Source of the DNA: Salinicoccus sesuvii
GTDB lineage: Bacteria; Bacillota; Bacilli; Staphylococcales; Salinicoccaceae
DNA: 64,000 nucleotides
NCBI RefSeq assembly: GCF_042648145.1
Contig: NZ_JBHRWV010000001.1
Coordinates: 372,001-436,000, forward strand
Reading direction: 5' to 3'
The number at the start of each line of letters is the position of its first letter. Within the stretch, counting starts at the first letter, position 1. The notes under the pieces were generated by a model. The model did no database searches. It was not told where the DNA came from and was given only the letters and a program-made list of their open reading frames with translations. Shown here in pieces: positions 45,846 through 55,574 of this stretch. The translations under genes and the position numbers were made by a program.

Positions 45846-46874
45846 ATGGAAAATGTAAAAACCTATCTGGAAGATTATAATATGACCGACCTTAAACGTC
45901 TAGCTCGTACCATTTCGGTCAAAAACTTTTCCAAATACAAAAAAAGTGAACTGATTGATGCCATTGTCGAACAGCAGCGTACTCCGGAAACTGCAGTGTA
46001 TGCCTTCAAATATATTGACGAACGTTCTTTTGGAGTATGGGAAAATTCCTACGCGGCACCCGAGGCAAAATACAACCTTGAAGATTTATTCGGACTTTAT
46101 ATCATGGGGTATGCTTTTGAAGATCCAGCGCAGGAAGATAATTTCTTCATCGCGGAAGGTGTACCTGAACTTTTCGCGACAGTCGATAGCGACGATATGC
46201 GTGAAGAACGGCTCGTCATCCAGCGCAAGCTCAATCTTATTCGTGCATCTCTGCATCTCTATGGTATTGTAAGTTTCGAGCAGCTCATCCACCTGTTTAA
46301 GAAGTATTACGATATGGATATGGACTCAGCTGTACTCGTCAATTTTCTTGAACAGTCACCATACGATATCTCAATAGACCAAGACAAGCGGCAGATCGTC
46401 ATAGATGACATGAACTACAATCAGTACGAAATGGTACGTAAGCTCCAGGGTGATCGGCCATACTATGAGCCGGAATTTGCAAAGTTCATTAAGTTCAGTG
46501 ACCCGAACTACATCGATGAGTCTAAGCATCACAAGCAACTGAAAACATGGGTGGAAGAGAATGTTGATGTGTCCGCCAAAAAATACCACAGTATCTATAT
46601 TTCTCTCTTGCAGCTGATCATGCAGGCTTCAAAGCGCGATGAAATTGTAAAATATCTGACGACATTGAATGTGGAATTCAGCAGTGCAGACAATCAGCAA
46701 GCATTCTTCGATAATATTGCAGGCATCGTCGAAAACACCCGACACTTCAAGTATCGCGGGCACAAGGAGTCTGAATTGAAGACGCAGACAATTGTAAACG
46801 AAGTTAAAGTGGGCAGAAATGATCCATGCCCATGCGGCAGCGGTAAAAAATATAAGAAGTGCTGTGGCAGATAA
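45846..46874 (+). CDS. Rho-N-like and SEC-C domain protein
   Basis: 342 residues. The N-terminal 40 residues (LEDYNMTDLKRLARTISVKN) look like a Rho_N/SAP helix-extended-loop-helix domain that binds nucleic acid; the C terminus is a zinc-binding SEC-C motif (GRNDPCPCGSGKKYKKCC). The middle is helical and unrecognised. SEC-C links some proteins to SecB/SecA or the ribosome. ATG at 45846 follows AAGGAG; the longer opening has no ribosome site. Confidence 0.83.
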   Translation: MENVKTYLEDYNMTDLKRLARTISVKNFSKYKKSELIDAIVEQQRTPETAVYAFKYIDERSFGVWENSYAAPEAKYNLEDLFGLYIMGYAFEDPAQEDNFFIAEGVPELFATVDSDDMREERLVIQRKLNLIRASLHLYGIVSFEQLIHLFKKYYDMDMDSAVLVNFLEQSPYDISIDQDKRQIVIDDMNYNQYEMVRKLQGDRPYYEPEFAKFIKFSDPNYIDESKHHKQLKTWVEENVDVSAKKYHSIYISLLQLIMQASKRDEIVKYLTTLNVEFSSADNQQAFFDNIAGIVENTRHFKYRGHKESELKTQTIVNEVKVGRNDPCPCGSGKKYKKCCGR

Positions 46875-46877
46875 ATT

Positions 46878-46911
46878 CAAGAAGTCCTGCTGGATGGCAG
46901 GATTTCTTCAT
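46878..46911 (+). terminator. weak terminator after the SEC-C gene
   Basis: GAAGTCCTGC pairs with GCAGGATTTC (one G-T), but only a short T run follows. Confidence 0.5.
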
Positions 46912-46922
46912 ACCAATATATA

Positions 46923-46936
46923 TTTGAATATTCAAA
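46923..46936. promoter_or_regulatory. palindrome before the gamma-glutamyltransferase gene
   Basis: TTTGAATATTCAAA, a perfect 14-bp palindrome, 13 bp before the start codon. Its core TGAATATTCA also occurs at 18414-18423 between the racemase operon and the M20 gene. Confidence 0.35.
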
Positions 46937-46949
46937 AAGGGGAGTACAT

Positions 46950-48539
46950 ATGAATCATTACAGTTACCCATATCTTAATCGACGTTACAGCGTCTATGCT
47001 AAAAATGGCATCGTGGCCACAACACACCCGGTCGCGACCGACGCCGGTATTGAAGTAATGAAGCAGGGCGGCAATGCCATGGATGCAGCTATCGCCACGG
47101 CTGCCACTTTGACAGTTGTGGAACCGACAAGCAACGGCATAGGTGGGGATGCCTTTATGATCGCCTGGATGAACGGCAAACTGCACGGTATGAATGCCAG
47201 CGGACGCTCTCCAGGACAACTGAGCATGGAACAAATAAAACAAAAAGGGTTCAACGAAATGCCTAAGTTCGGCTGGTTGCCTGTGAATGTACCGGGTGTT
47301 CCGAAAGCATGGGCGAGTTTAATTAATGATTTTGGCAACCTGACATTAAAAGAAGTGCTTGCCCCTGCAATCCGGGCAGCACGTGAAGGATTCGCCATCA
47401 CACCAGTTGTAGCAAAATACTGGCAAGCGGCCTACCAGAACTATAGCCAACAGGTAGAGGAATTCGAAGAGATCAAACCTTGGCTCGACGTCTTCGGGAC
47501 AGTATCTGCTGGTGAGATAAAAACATTGCCCCACCATGCTGAAACACTCGAAGATATAGCGAATACCAATGCCCAAACTGTATATGAAGGGGAACTGGCT
47601 GATCGTATTGTGCAGTACAGTAACGAAACAGGGGGTCTATTGACACACGAAGATCTCAAAGACTTTGAAGTAGAGTATGTGGAGCCAATCAGCATAAACT
47701 ACAAAGGGCATGAAGTCCACGAGATTCCGCCGAACGGACAAGGTGTAACAGCACTTATGGCACTTGGTATGCTAAAAGATGATACCTTTGAAAGGTTGGA
47801 TGATAGAACCTATCATTATCAGATAGAAGCAATCAAGCAGGCATTTGCCGATACGACCACGCATGTCGCAGACCCAGCGTATATGAAGGTCAAAACAGCA
47901 GATCTTCTAAATGAGAACTATCTCTCGCAGCGACGTAGCGAAATAACGGAAGAGGCTGAACTGAGAACTCATGGTGACTTACCACAAGGTGGGACAGTTT
48001 ACTTGGCAACAGCAGATCACGAAGGGAATATGGTATCTTACATCCAGAGCAATTATATGGGGTTCGGCTCAGGCGTCGTCGTCCCAAAAACCGGTATGGC
48101 TTTGCATAATAGAGGGCATAACTTTTCAATGGATGAGACACACGCCAATTATGTCGGGGGAGGTAAAAAGCCATTCCACACAATTATCCCAGGCTTTATA
48201 ACCAAATCAGGACAACCTGTCGGACCATTTGGAGTGATGGGCGCTTTCATGCAGCCCCAAGGTCATCTGCAGGTGGCGATGAATTTGATTGACTATGGAA
48301 TGAACCCACAAAGTGCACTGGATGCGCCAAGGTGGCAGTTCAAGTCCGGAATGGAAATCGATGTCGAAGATCGCTTCGATTTTGATCACGCCCGTGCACT
48401 TGCGAGACGTGGACATAAAATCAACGTCAATCTCGAACCGAATAGTTTCGGTCGCGGCCAAGCTATCATCCGTGGAGAAAACGGTGCCCTAATCGGTGGT
48501 ACAGAATCTCGGACAGATGGTTCAATATCTATATATTAG
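46950..48539 (+). CDS. gamma-glutamyltransferase family protein, YwrD type
   Basis: 529 residues with no signal peptide, so probably cytosolic, unlike secreted GGT. The autoprocessing nucleophile is Thr349 in QGGTVYL; GGDAFMIAW and the YMGFGSGVV loop are as in YwrD-like members of the family. It would hydrolyse gamma-glutamyl bonds, for example in glutathione or gamma-glutamyl peptides. AAAAAGGGGAG precedes the ATG. The chromate transporter pair starts 9 bp after the stop, so the three genes may form an operon. Confidence 0.9.
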   Translation: MNHYSYPYLNRRYSVYAKNGIVATTHPVATDAGIEVMKQGGNAMDAAIATAATLTVVEPTSNGIGGDAFMIAWMNGKLHGMNASGRSPGQLSMEQIKQKGFNEMPKFGWLPVNVPGVPKAWASLINDFGNLTLKEVLAPAIRAAREGFAITPVVAKYWQAAYQNYSQQVEEFEEIKPWLDVFGTVSAGEIKTLPHHAETLEDIANTNAQTVYEGELADRIVQYSNETGGLLTHEDLKDFEVEYVEPISINYKGHEVHEIPPNGQGVTALMALGMLKDDTFERLDDRTYHYQIEAIKQAFADTTTHVADPAYMKVKTADLLNENYLSQRRSEITEEAELRTHGDLPQGGTVYLATADHEGNMVSYIQSNYMGFGSGVVVPKTGMALHNRGHNFSMDETHANYVGGGKKPFHTIIPGFITKSGQPVGPFGVMGAFMQPQGHLQVAMNLIDYGMNPQSALDAPRWQFKSGMEIDVEDRFDFDHARALARRGHKINVNLEPNSFGRGQAIIRGENGALIGGTESRTDGSISIY

Positions 48540-48548
48540 GAGAAAGCA

Positions 48549-49085
48549 ATGCATTTCAAAATTTTTTGGGTATTTTTCAAAGTGGGTATGCTGGGGTATG
48601 GAGGCGGTCCGTCTTCCATCCCTCTCGTACATAAAGAGGTAGTGGACACTTATAAGTGGATGACTGATGACGAGTTCCAGGATGCACTTGCCATCGGTAA
48701 TGTGCTTCCAGGTCCCATCATCACCAAACTTGGTGGTTATATTGGACATCTGCAAAAAGGGTGGCTTGGAATGGTCAATGCCGTTTTCGCTACCATTCTT
48801 CCGACAATTATATTGATGATCATACTGCTCAACCTCTTTACCGAGTTCAAGGATCTCGGCTGGGTGCAGGGGATGAGTCACGGTGTTATGCCAGTGGTCG
48901 GTGTGATGCTTTTCATAATGACCTATGAATTCTTGACTAAAGCAAAGGCCAGGACGACATGGCGTTTTCTAATTCTCTTTACACTTATCGCCTTCGGGCT
49001 GTTGGCAGTACTTAATGTGCATCCTGCCATCATCATTCTGTTGATTGTTGCGTTCAGTCTTCTCAGGAAGGAGAGACGTGTATGA
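48549..49085 (+). CDS. chrA: chromate transporter, first short subunit
   Basis: 178 residues, a single CHR domain with the MLGYGGGPSSIPLVHKEV and GNVLPGPIITKLGGYIG motifs. Short CHR proteins act as heterodimers of two tandem genes and export chromate. The stop overlaps the start of the second gene (ATGA). Confidence 0.88.
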   Translation: MHFKIFWVFFKVGMLGYGGGPSSIPLVHKEVVDTYKWMTDDEFQDALAIGNVLPGPIITKLGGYIGHLQKGWLGMVNAVFATILPTIILMIILLNLFTEFKDLGWVQGMSHGVMPVVGVMLFIMTYEFLTKAKARTTWRFLILFTLIAFGLLAVLNVHPAIIILLIVAFSLLRKERRV

Positions 49086-49609
49086 TCTACCTGAAGATCT
49101 TCCTCGCCTTCTTTATCCCTGGCGTTCTAGGTTACGGTGGGGGTCCGGCATCGATTCCACTAGTTGAACAGGAAGTAGTGCAGAACTACGAATGGATGAC
49201 TTCGCAGGAATTTGCGGAAGTATTGGCTCTTGGGAACGCACTTCCTGGCCCCATTGCCACTAAAATGGCCGGGTTTATTGGCTTTGAAGTCGGAGGAGTG
49301 GTTGGTGCTATAGTGGCAGTTACAGCAACCGTTCTACCATCACTGTTACTTATGGTCTTTCTTGCCGGTTTATTGTATAAACTTAAAGGCACGAAGAAGT
49401 TCGATACATTGACGACTCTGATCCGTCCGGTTATTGCGATACTTCTTGGTGTCATCGCTTTCGATTTTTTCAGCAACTCCTATATCGACTCAGGAGTGGT
49501 GCACACAATTATACTATCTGTCGCCAGTCTACTGATGCTGACTAAGTTCAAAGTCCATCCTGCACTGGTCATTATTTTCGGACTGGTGTACGGTGCACTA
49601 TTGCTATAG
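49082..49609 (+). CDS. chrA: chromate transporter, second short subunit
   Basis: 175 residues, paralogous to the preceding gene, with VLGYGGGPASIPLVEQEV and GNALPGPIATKMAGFIG. It completes the two-gene SCHR transporter. A hairpin follows between this gene and the converging murJ-like gene. Confidence 0.88.
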   Translation: MIYLKIFLAFFIPGVLGYGGGPASIPLVEQEVVQNYEWMTSQEFAEVLALGNALPGPIATKMAGFIGFEVGGVVGAIVAVTATVLPSLLLMVFLAGLLYKLKGTKKFDTLTTLIRPVIAILLGVIAFDFFSNSYIDSGVVHTIILSVASLLMLTKFKVHPALVIIFGLVYGALLL

Positions 49610-49677
49610 TGACAATACAAGAATAAAAAGAAATCATATCCGGTACTATATTGAATTTTAATTCCACATTTAATAAA

Positions 49678-49712
49678 GAGCGTCCAACCGAATATGGTTG
49701 GACGTTCTTTAC
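49678..49712. terminator. terminator between convergent genes
   Basis: AGCGTCCAACC / GGTTGGACGTT stem with a short loop, CTTT on the right and AATAAA on the left. Confidence 0.7.
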
Positions 49713-49768
49713 GTGAGTAAAACATACATGAAAATCGGATATAGGCTCTCGAAATGAACGTATTCACC

Positions 49769-51292
49769 CTACATCTTTCTTCTGAGACGTTTCACTCCTG
49801 CATCTATGAATTCCTGGACACCTTCGACCTTGAGCAGAACAATAGATAGGAAGTAGAGCGCTACTGTTACAAAAATAGCAGCGATTGTACTGATATAGAG
49901 TCCTAGAGAAACCTCAATGAATTTGTAGATCAAGAAAGCAACACTAGCTGATAGAATCGAAGCCCCTGTTATTTTGAATATTGAAGGAACGAGTACCTTC
50001 AGGTTGAGACGGCCAAGTTTTTTGCGCAACTGGTACGTCAGCAGTGCGACTGTAATGAGTGAGGAGATGCTTGTCGCAAGTGCGAGTCCTCCAATGCCGA
50101 GTAGCGGTGCAAGCAGAAAGTTTAGGACAAGATTGATGGCCATTGCGATTGCACTGTTAACCATCGGTGTCTTTGTATCCTGAAGGGCATAGAAGACGCG
50201 TGCAAGTACTATATTGAGACCAGCACCCGAAAGTCCAATAGAATAGAAGAAGAATGCTGATGTCGTGAGCGCCACTGCTTTTTCATCAAATGCACCTCGG
50301 TCAAATAACAGGCGGACGATTGGTTCGGCAAGCATCATGGCACTGACGGTGGCAGGGACGATGAGGATGAGAACGCCCAGAATGGTCTGGTTCATTGTAT
50401 GTCTAAGGCCTTTCATATCGCCTTTGGCACCTTTTCTCGATATGTCTGGATAGAATACGGTAACAAAGGACGCAACAAAAATACCGACAAATGCTGTATT
50501 CATCGTATTGGCATAATTGATGGATGAGATTCCACCGATAGTGACACATGAGGCCAGGGATCGGTCCACAAGTCTGTTGAGCTGTGACACTCCTGTGCCG
50601 AGTATGACTGGTAACGCGAGTGACGCCATTTGCTTGATGTGTCGATCTTTGGGTTTCAATACCATCTCAAAACGAAATTCATGTCGATATGAGAAGAAAA
50701 TAATGATGAGTAATTGTACAAACAAGGCAACGACGTTTGCCGCAGCAAGTACCAGAATCCACTCTGTGTAGCTACTGACGACGATAGCAACAATCAATAC
50801 GAAGTTCATTGGAATACCAATTAACGAGGGAATCGCGAATACTTTATTGTAATTCAAATAGGCGCTGAGGATACGTATGATAATAGTGAAATAGATGCCG
50901 AAAATACTAAAGCGGGTAAAGACGACCGCGAGAGCGAGTGTCTCCCCTTCAAATCCGAGGGCAAATATTCTTACCAGAGGTTCTGTGAAGATCAGGGCAA
51001 GTATAACGATGGCTGTCGTGCCAACTAGTAGTACGTTGATCAGGTTGTTTGTATATCTTATTCCAGCTCTAAAACCAAGCTCGTTTTCGATACGTGAGTA
51101 GAGCGGGATATAACCTGTCGAGATACCTGCAGCAATGACGCCAAAGACAATGGTAGGGACGCTTCCAGCCAGCAAGAAGACATCGCTGATTTCAGAAGCA
51201 CCATAGAAGTAGGCCAAAGTGAGGTCTCTGAAAAACCCCGAAATCTTGGAAATAATAGTTAGAATCATAAGGAGCACGACTGCTTTTTTCAT
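49769..51292 (-). CDS. murJ: MurJ/MviN-family lipid II flippase-like protein
   Basis: 507 residues, about fourteen membrane helices of the MOP superfamily. SKISGFFRDLTLAYFYGASEISD at the N terminus and DRSLASCVTIGGISSINYA in the seventh-helix region are MurJ features. MurJ moves lipid II across the membrane for wall synthesis. Alternatives are related polysaccharide-lipid flippases; the gene has no wall-synthesis neighbour. ATG at 51292. Confidence 0.82.
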   Translation of the reverse strand: MKKAVVLLMILTIISKISGFFRDLTLAYFYGASEISDVFLLAGSVPTIVFGVIAAGISTGYIPLYSRIENELGFRAGIRYTNNLINVLLVGTTAIVILALIFTEPLVRIFALGFEGETLALAVVFTRFSIFGIYFTIIIRILSAYLNYNKVFAIPSLIGIPMNFVLIVAIVVSSYTEWILVLAAANVVALFVQLLIIIFFSYRHEFRFEMVLKPKDRHIKQMASLALPVILGTGVSQLNRLVDRSLASCVTIGGISSINYANTMNTAFVGIFVASFVTVFYPDISRKGAKGDMKGLRHTMNQTILGVLILIVPATVSAMMLAEPIVRLLFDRGAFDEKAVALTTSAFFFYSIGLSGAGLNIVLARVFYALQDTKTPMVNSAIAMAINLVLNFLLAPLLGIGGLALATSISSLITVALLTYQLRKKLGRLNLKVLVPSIFKITGASILSASVAFLIYKFIEVSLGLYISTIAAIFVTVALYFLSIVLLKVEGVQEFIDAGVKRLRRKM

Positions 51293-51470
51293 AGGTTCAC
51301 ACTATCCTAACTTCCAGTCACATACGACTGGGCTTGAAAGCTAATAATCCATATTCTATCAGAAACGGTATGCCGTAGGACCAGCCACCCTGTATTTTGT
51401 TATATTTGATACGCATGCAGAAAGTGGAATAAGATGAAAGATAGAGATGAACAGGAAAGGATTGAAGGAA

Positions 51471-52307
51471 ATGGGAACAATAAATCGGGAGACTTATAAA
51501 TTAGGCAACGGCGTCGAGATACCGATCATTGGCCTTGGCGTTTACAGAGTGGAGGAAGGCGATCAGATGAAGCAGGTAGTTCTATCTGCAATTGAAGCTG
51601 GCTACAGGCATATCGACACGGCTGCCTTCTACGGCAACGAAAAAGGCGTGGGTGAGGCAATCAAGGCTTCCGGTCTGCCGAGAGAAGAGTTATTCATTAC
51701 GACGAAAGTCTGGAACGATGACCTTGGGTTTGAGGAAACATTGAATGCTTTTAATAAGAGTCTCTGGAACCTCGGACTAGACTATCTAGATCTCTACCTG
51801 ATTCACTGGCCGATTGAGGGAAAATATACTGAATCATGGCGAGCGTTTGAAAAATTGTACGAGGAAGGCAAGGTAAAGGCGATTGGCGTCAGCAATTTCC
51901 ATCAGCAGCACCTTGAGGAGATATTTGCGATGTGTCGTGTAAAACCGATGGTAAACCAATTAGAATACCATCCCTATCTTGCCCAAAGGGAGATGCGTGC
52001 CTACTGCGAAGCTCAAGACATCCAGCTTGAGGCCTGGGCACCACTCAATCGAGGTGGCGTTTTTAAAGAGCCAATCATCCAGGAATTGGCCGGTAAGTAT
52101 GATAAAACACCTGCCCAGATTATCTTGAGGTGGGATGTACAAAATGGTGTATCTACAATTCCGAAATCGGCGACACCGTCTCGTATAGTAGAAAACATAG
52201 ACATATTTGATTTTAAAATCAGTGACGAAGATATGAAACGAATTGACGCTCTAGATAGAAATCAGCGTATCGGCAAAAATCCTGATAACTTTAGCTTCGA
52301 CGAATAA
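51471..52307 (+). CDS. aldo/keto reductase, YvgN/glyoxal reductase type
   Basis: 278 residues of the AKR5-like group: catalytic Asp/Tyr in HIDTAAFYGNE, Lys in FITTKVWND, His in YLIHWP, and NADP-binding IPKSATPSRIVEN. B. subtilis YvgN reduces methylglyoxal and glyoxal. Start is uncertain: ATG at 51471 with GAAGGA close by gives the usual N terminus; an ATG at 51447 and a TTG at 51462 are in frame. A bidirectional terminator follows. Confidence 0.88.
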   Translation: MGTINRETYKLGNGVEIPIIGLGVYRVEEGDQMKQVVLSAIEAGYRHIDTAAFYGNEKGVGEAIKASGLPREELFITTKVWNDDLGFEETLNAFNKSLWNLGLDYLDLYLIHWPIEGKYTESWRAFEKLYEEGKVKAIGVSNFHQQHLEEIFAMCRVKPMVNQLEYHPYLAQREMRAYCEAQDIQLEAWAPLNRGGVFKEPIIQELAGKYDKTPAQIILRWDVQNGVSTIPKSATPSRIVENIDIFDFKISDEDMKRIDALDRNQRIGKNPDNFSFDE

Positions 52308-52337
52308 AAAACTGTCCGGAAAAATCCGGACAGTTTT
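52308..52337. terminator. bidirectional terminator
   Basis: AAAACTGTCCGG / CCGGACAGTTTT 12-bp stem with AAAAAT loop between convergent genes. Confidence 0.9.
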
Positions 52338-53417
52338 CTATTCAGAAAATATTTCTTTAATCTTTTGCTCTAAATGCAGGGCGGTGTCTTCCATCACATT
52401 CTGTATATCGCCCTCTGTTTCTGCGAGTGCGTAGACAGCTGCAAAATGGTCATTTAGATCTGCGGTCAGTTGGCCAGATATTAGATAGCATGGCTTTTCG
52501 TATTTTTTAGCTAATTTTGCAACGACAGATGGAACTTTGCCGTGAAGCGTCTGAGCATCACTTTTCCCTTCACCAGTGATGACGGCATCAGCATCTACTA
52601 TCGCCTCTTCGAGGTTGATCTCCCTCGCCACCAGTTCCCCCCCTGGTGTTATCCGGGCACCGAGGTTCATCAGCATCCAGCCAAGGCCACCAGCGGCGCC
52701 GGCGCCCGAAGCGGAAGGATCGCTTTTAGGAAATGCAGCGCGAGTTTTCTCTGCCAAGTGGGAAAGCATCGTTTGGAACCATTCGATTTCTGCAGAAGCA
52801 ATACCTTTTTGGGGTCCGAATACAGGGATAGCACCGTACTGCCCGAGCAGCGGATTATCAACATCAGAAGCGACGGTCAATGTGATGTCACTAAATTTAC
52901 GCAGAGAGTCTGTATCGATGGCAGTGATTTTTGAGATATCCCTATTAAATATCCCGCAAGGCATTTCGTCCTCATCGGTAGCTCGTCCGCCGAGTGCCAT
53001 AAACATACCATAGCCACCATCATTCGTTGATGAGCCGCCGAGACCGAGAATGATGTGCTCAGCACCTTGATCCATTGCGTGCATGATCATCTCACCTACG
53101 CCGAACGTAGTCCGGTCCTTTGGGTGCGAAGTGGTAAGGAGATGAAGACCGCAGGCTTCAGCCGTCTCAATGACTGCGGTGCCGTCCTTGAAATAGTAGT
53201 TGCCCTCGATAGTATCTCCTTCAGGTCCGGTAATATTGACGGTAATCTTTGTATACCCTTCGTTCTTAAAGCTCTGGAGCAATCCATCCCCGCCATCGCT
53301 CATGGGTTTCATTACAGCAGTGTGACCGAGCGCTTCGAGCGATGTAGATATCACTGCTGCTACTTCATGTTGGTCAAGCGTCCCTTTATACGAGTCCGGT
53401 GCGATGACGACCCTCAT
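52338..53417 (-). CDS. glxK: glycerate kinase
   Basis: 359 residues of the GckA/GlxK type. It phosphorylates glycerate with ATP. Motifs: APDSYKGTLD at the N terminus, GLGGSSTNDGGYGM (nucleotide loop) and TGEGKSDAQTLHGKVP near the C terminus. Last gene of a leftward cluster namA-acetamidase-glxK; the stop is next to the terminator shared with the reductase gene. Confidence 0.92.
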   Translation of the reverse strand: MRVVIAPDSYKGTLDQHEVAAVISTSLEALGHTAVMKPMSDGGDGLLQSFKNEGYTKITVNITGPEGDTIEGNYYFKDGTAVIETAEACGLHLLTTSHPKDRTTFGVGEMIMHAMDQGAEHIILGLGGSSTNDGGYGMFMALGGRATDEDEMPCGIFNRDISKITAIDTDSLRKFSDITLTVASDVDNPLLGQYGAIPVFGPQKGIASAEIEWFQTMLSHLAEKTRAAFPKSDPSASGAGAAGGLGWMLMNLGARITPGGELVAREINLEEAIVDADAVITGEGKSDAQTLHGKVPSVVAKLAKKYEKPCYLISGQLTADLNDHFAAVYALAETEGDIQNVMEDTALHLEQKIKEIFSE

Positions 53418-53429
53418 TTTATCCTCTCC

Positions 53430-54335
53430 CTAACTAAAAGAAATCTTATAATGTTCCAATACACTATGCGGCACGAAGAAACGTGCTGTTTTGAGCGGGT
53501 CGACAACCTGGTTGATTTGCGTTTCTCCGACTAGGCTCATCAGCATGGTTATTTCCGATAGCGTCAAATCAGTATGTGGGTGGAGTAGGGCAATCATCTG
53601 TTTTACAGATGTTTCGACCGCTACATCGAGGCTTTCATCAGAAACCATCATATGAATGCCATCTTGGTCGATGACAACAGGGTGCTGTGTTACTATATTG
53701 TCTGCTTTATCCAATGTTACGGTAATTTTTGAGCCGATTTCAAGACCACTGACACTAATCTCACCGTCACCCATTTTGGCATGGACATCGCCGAGTCCAA
53801 AAAGGGCACCGTCATGGAATACGGGGAGGTACAGTGTGGCGCCTGTCGTAATCTTCTTGCTGTCCATATTGCCACCATGCCGCTCAGGCGTACCGTTGTT
53901 AATGGGTATGTCTGCAGGTGCGACACCGATGACGCCGATCATGGGATTTAAAGGTAGTTCAAGACCATTGAATGAGACGTAGCCACCCGCAGTGTCGATG
54001 TCGAACATCTTCGCTTCCATGCGTTCGAGGGATTCCCCCATGACACCGAGACCTGGTCCCGTCAGCATGACGCCACGTGAGTCCAGTACAATATTATCTA
54101 TTGTGACTTTGAGTACATCACCTGCTTTGATGCCCTCCACATGGATTGGACCAGTGGCGGGGTTAATCTGATCCCAGTTGAGTGTGTCGAGCACTGTCTC
54201 GGCAGAAGTGATTTGGCCTTGGAAACAGTCGTGTGTCTCTATTTCGATTGTATCGCCGAAGCCGACTGTGAGTACGGCCTCGTTATCTTTTGACATTGCA
54301 TAATAGAAATGTGATTTATCCAAAGAATGTTTCAT
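53430..54335 (-). CDS. acetamidase/formamidase family protein
   Basis: 301 residues of the FmdA/AmdA family, which hydrolyses short amides to ammonia and the acid. HVEGIKAGDVLKVTI, GGNMDSKKITTGATLYLPVFHDGALFGLGDVHA and a Cys in the THDCFQGQI segment are family features. It lies between namA and glxK with 12-22 bp gaps. The amide substrate is unknown. Confidence 0.88.
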   Translation of the reverse strand: MKHSLDKSHFYYAMSKDNEAVLTVGFGDTIEIETHDCFQGQITSAETVLDTLNWDQINPATGPIHVEGIKAGDVLKVTIDNIVLDSRGVMLTGPGLGVMGESLERMEAKMFDIDTAGGYVSFNGLELPLNPMIGVIGVAPADIPINNGTPERHGGNMDSKKITTGATLYLPVFHDGALFGLGDVHAKMGDGEISVSGLEIGSKITVTLDKADNIVTQHPVVIDQDGIHMMVSDESLDVAVETSVKQMIALLHPHTDLTLSEITMLMSLVGETQINQVVDPLKTARFFVPHSVLEHYKISFS

Positions 54336-54357
54336 CTATCAGTATCCTTCCAGAATT

Positions 54358-55380
54358 CTAATACGCGCGTCCGTACTGCTTGGGAATGAATGCATCGCTC
54401 TTTTCCTGCTTTTCCTGAGAAGCATTCAGCACCCAGTATGGATCCCGGAGCAGGCCGCGTCCGATAGCAATGAGGTCCGCTTCTTCAGAAGCGACGACAT
54501 GCTCAGCGAGGTTGATGTCTTCTAACAAACCGACAGCCATAACTGGAACATCTGTCTCTTCGCGGATAGTTTTTGCGTAAGGTACCATATACCCTGGATA
54601 GGCACCCGGGAAGCGTTCTTCTGAAGGTTTGCCTTCACCTCCTGCAGAAACATCAATCATATCTACTCCGGCTTCAATATACTGTTTTGACAACCATACG
54701 GCGTGGTCAAGATCGTAGCCATCTTCTGCAAATTCGACGGCAGATATTCTAAGGACGAGTGGCATCTCTTTTGGCATGACAGATTTTACTGCTTCTATCA
54801 CTTTTGATCCGAAGAGGCTTAAATCCTGTCCGTATTCATCTGTACGCTTGTTTGTACGGTGGGATTGGAACTGATGGATGAGATAGCCATGGGCAGCGTG
54901 CAGTTCAATTGTATCAAAACCTGCCTGAACCGACCGTTCTGCCCCCCAGCGGAATGCATCAATCATCTCTTCCACTTCCTCAGTGGATAACTCGTGAGGG
55001 GTCTTGAACTCATCACTATAGGCAATCGCAGAGCTTGATACCGGCAATTCAGTGTCTTGTGCTTTTCTGCCTGCATGCGCCAGCTGGATACCAACCTTTG
55101 CACCGTGTCGATGGCATGCATCAACAATCCGCTTGTAGTGAGGAACATGTCCGTCAGACCATATGCCAAGACAGTGGTCTGTGATCCTTCCTCTTGCTTC
55201 AACATTCGTCATTTCGAACATAATAAGGCCGGTCCCACCGACCGCCCGCGAAGTATAGTGGGTGAAATGCCATTCGTCTGGTATTCCATCTACTGCACTG
55301 TACTGGCACATTGGTGCCATGACGAGCCTGTTGCGCAACTCCAGCCCCTTGATTGAATATGGTTCAAATAAAGAAATCAT
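54358..55380 (-). CDS. namA: NADPH dehydrogenase NamA (old yellow enzyme family)
   Basis: 340 residues, FMN-dependent enoate reductase. RLVMAPMCQYSA, IQLAHAGRKA (with catalytic His), HAAHGYLIHQF and GRGLLRDPYW match YqjM/NamA. It reduces activated C=C bonds and nitro compounds. ATG at 55380 follows AAAGGAGGGG; the longer opening has no ribosome site. First gene of the namA-acetamidase-glxK cluster. Confidence 0.93.
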   Translation of the reverse strand: MISLFEPYSIKGLELRNRLVMAPMCQYSAVDGIPDEWHFTHYTSRAVGGTGLIMFEMTNVEARGRITDHCLGIWSDGHVPHYKRIVDACHRHGAKVGIQLAHAGRKAQDTELPVSSSAIAYSDEFKTPHELSTEEVEEMIDAFRWGAERSVQAGFDTIELHAAHGYLIHQFQSHRTNKRTDEYGQDLSLFGSKVIEAVKSVMPKEMPLVLRISAVEFAEDGYDLDHAVWLSKQYIEAGVDMIDVSAGGEGKPSEERFPGAYPGYMVPYAKTIREETDVPVMAVGLLEDINLAEHVVASEEADLIAIGRGLLRDPYWVLNASQEKQEKSDAFIPKQYGRAY

Positions 55381-55513
55381 CAAACCCCTCCTTTTTCTGA
55401 TATATCTATTGTTATGCAAATTTAGTGAAAGTTCAAAGATAAAGCCCCTCATTTACAAAATAAATGCACTTTTTAAATAATATTTTTATTGGAACAACGC
55501 TAAATTTCGAAAT

Positions 55514-55536
55514 AAAAAAGGAGGTCATAGCCTCCC
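55514..55536 (-). terminator. former arsC terminator, displaced by the IS
   Basis: On the minus strand GGAGG-CTATGA-CCTCC followed by six T. No gene now lies directly upstream of it except the IS; without the IS it would sit about 10 bp after the arsC stop. Confidence 0.65.
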
Positions 55537-55574
55537 TGAACTGTAACCCATAATTTAGACAGTTAAAAAAAGCG

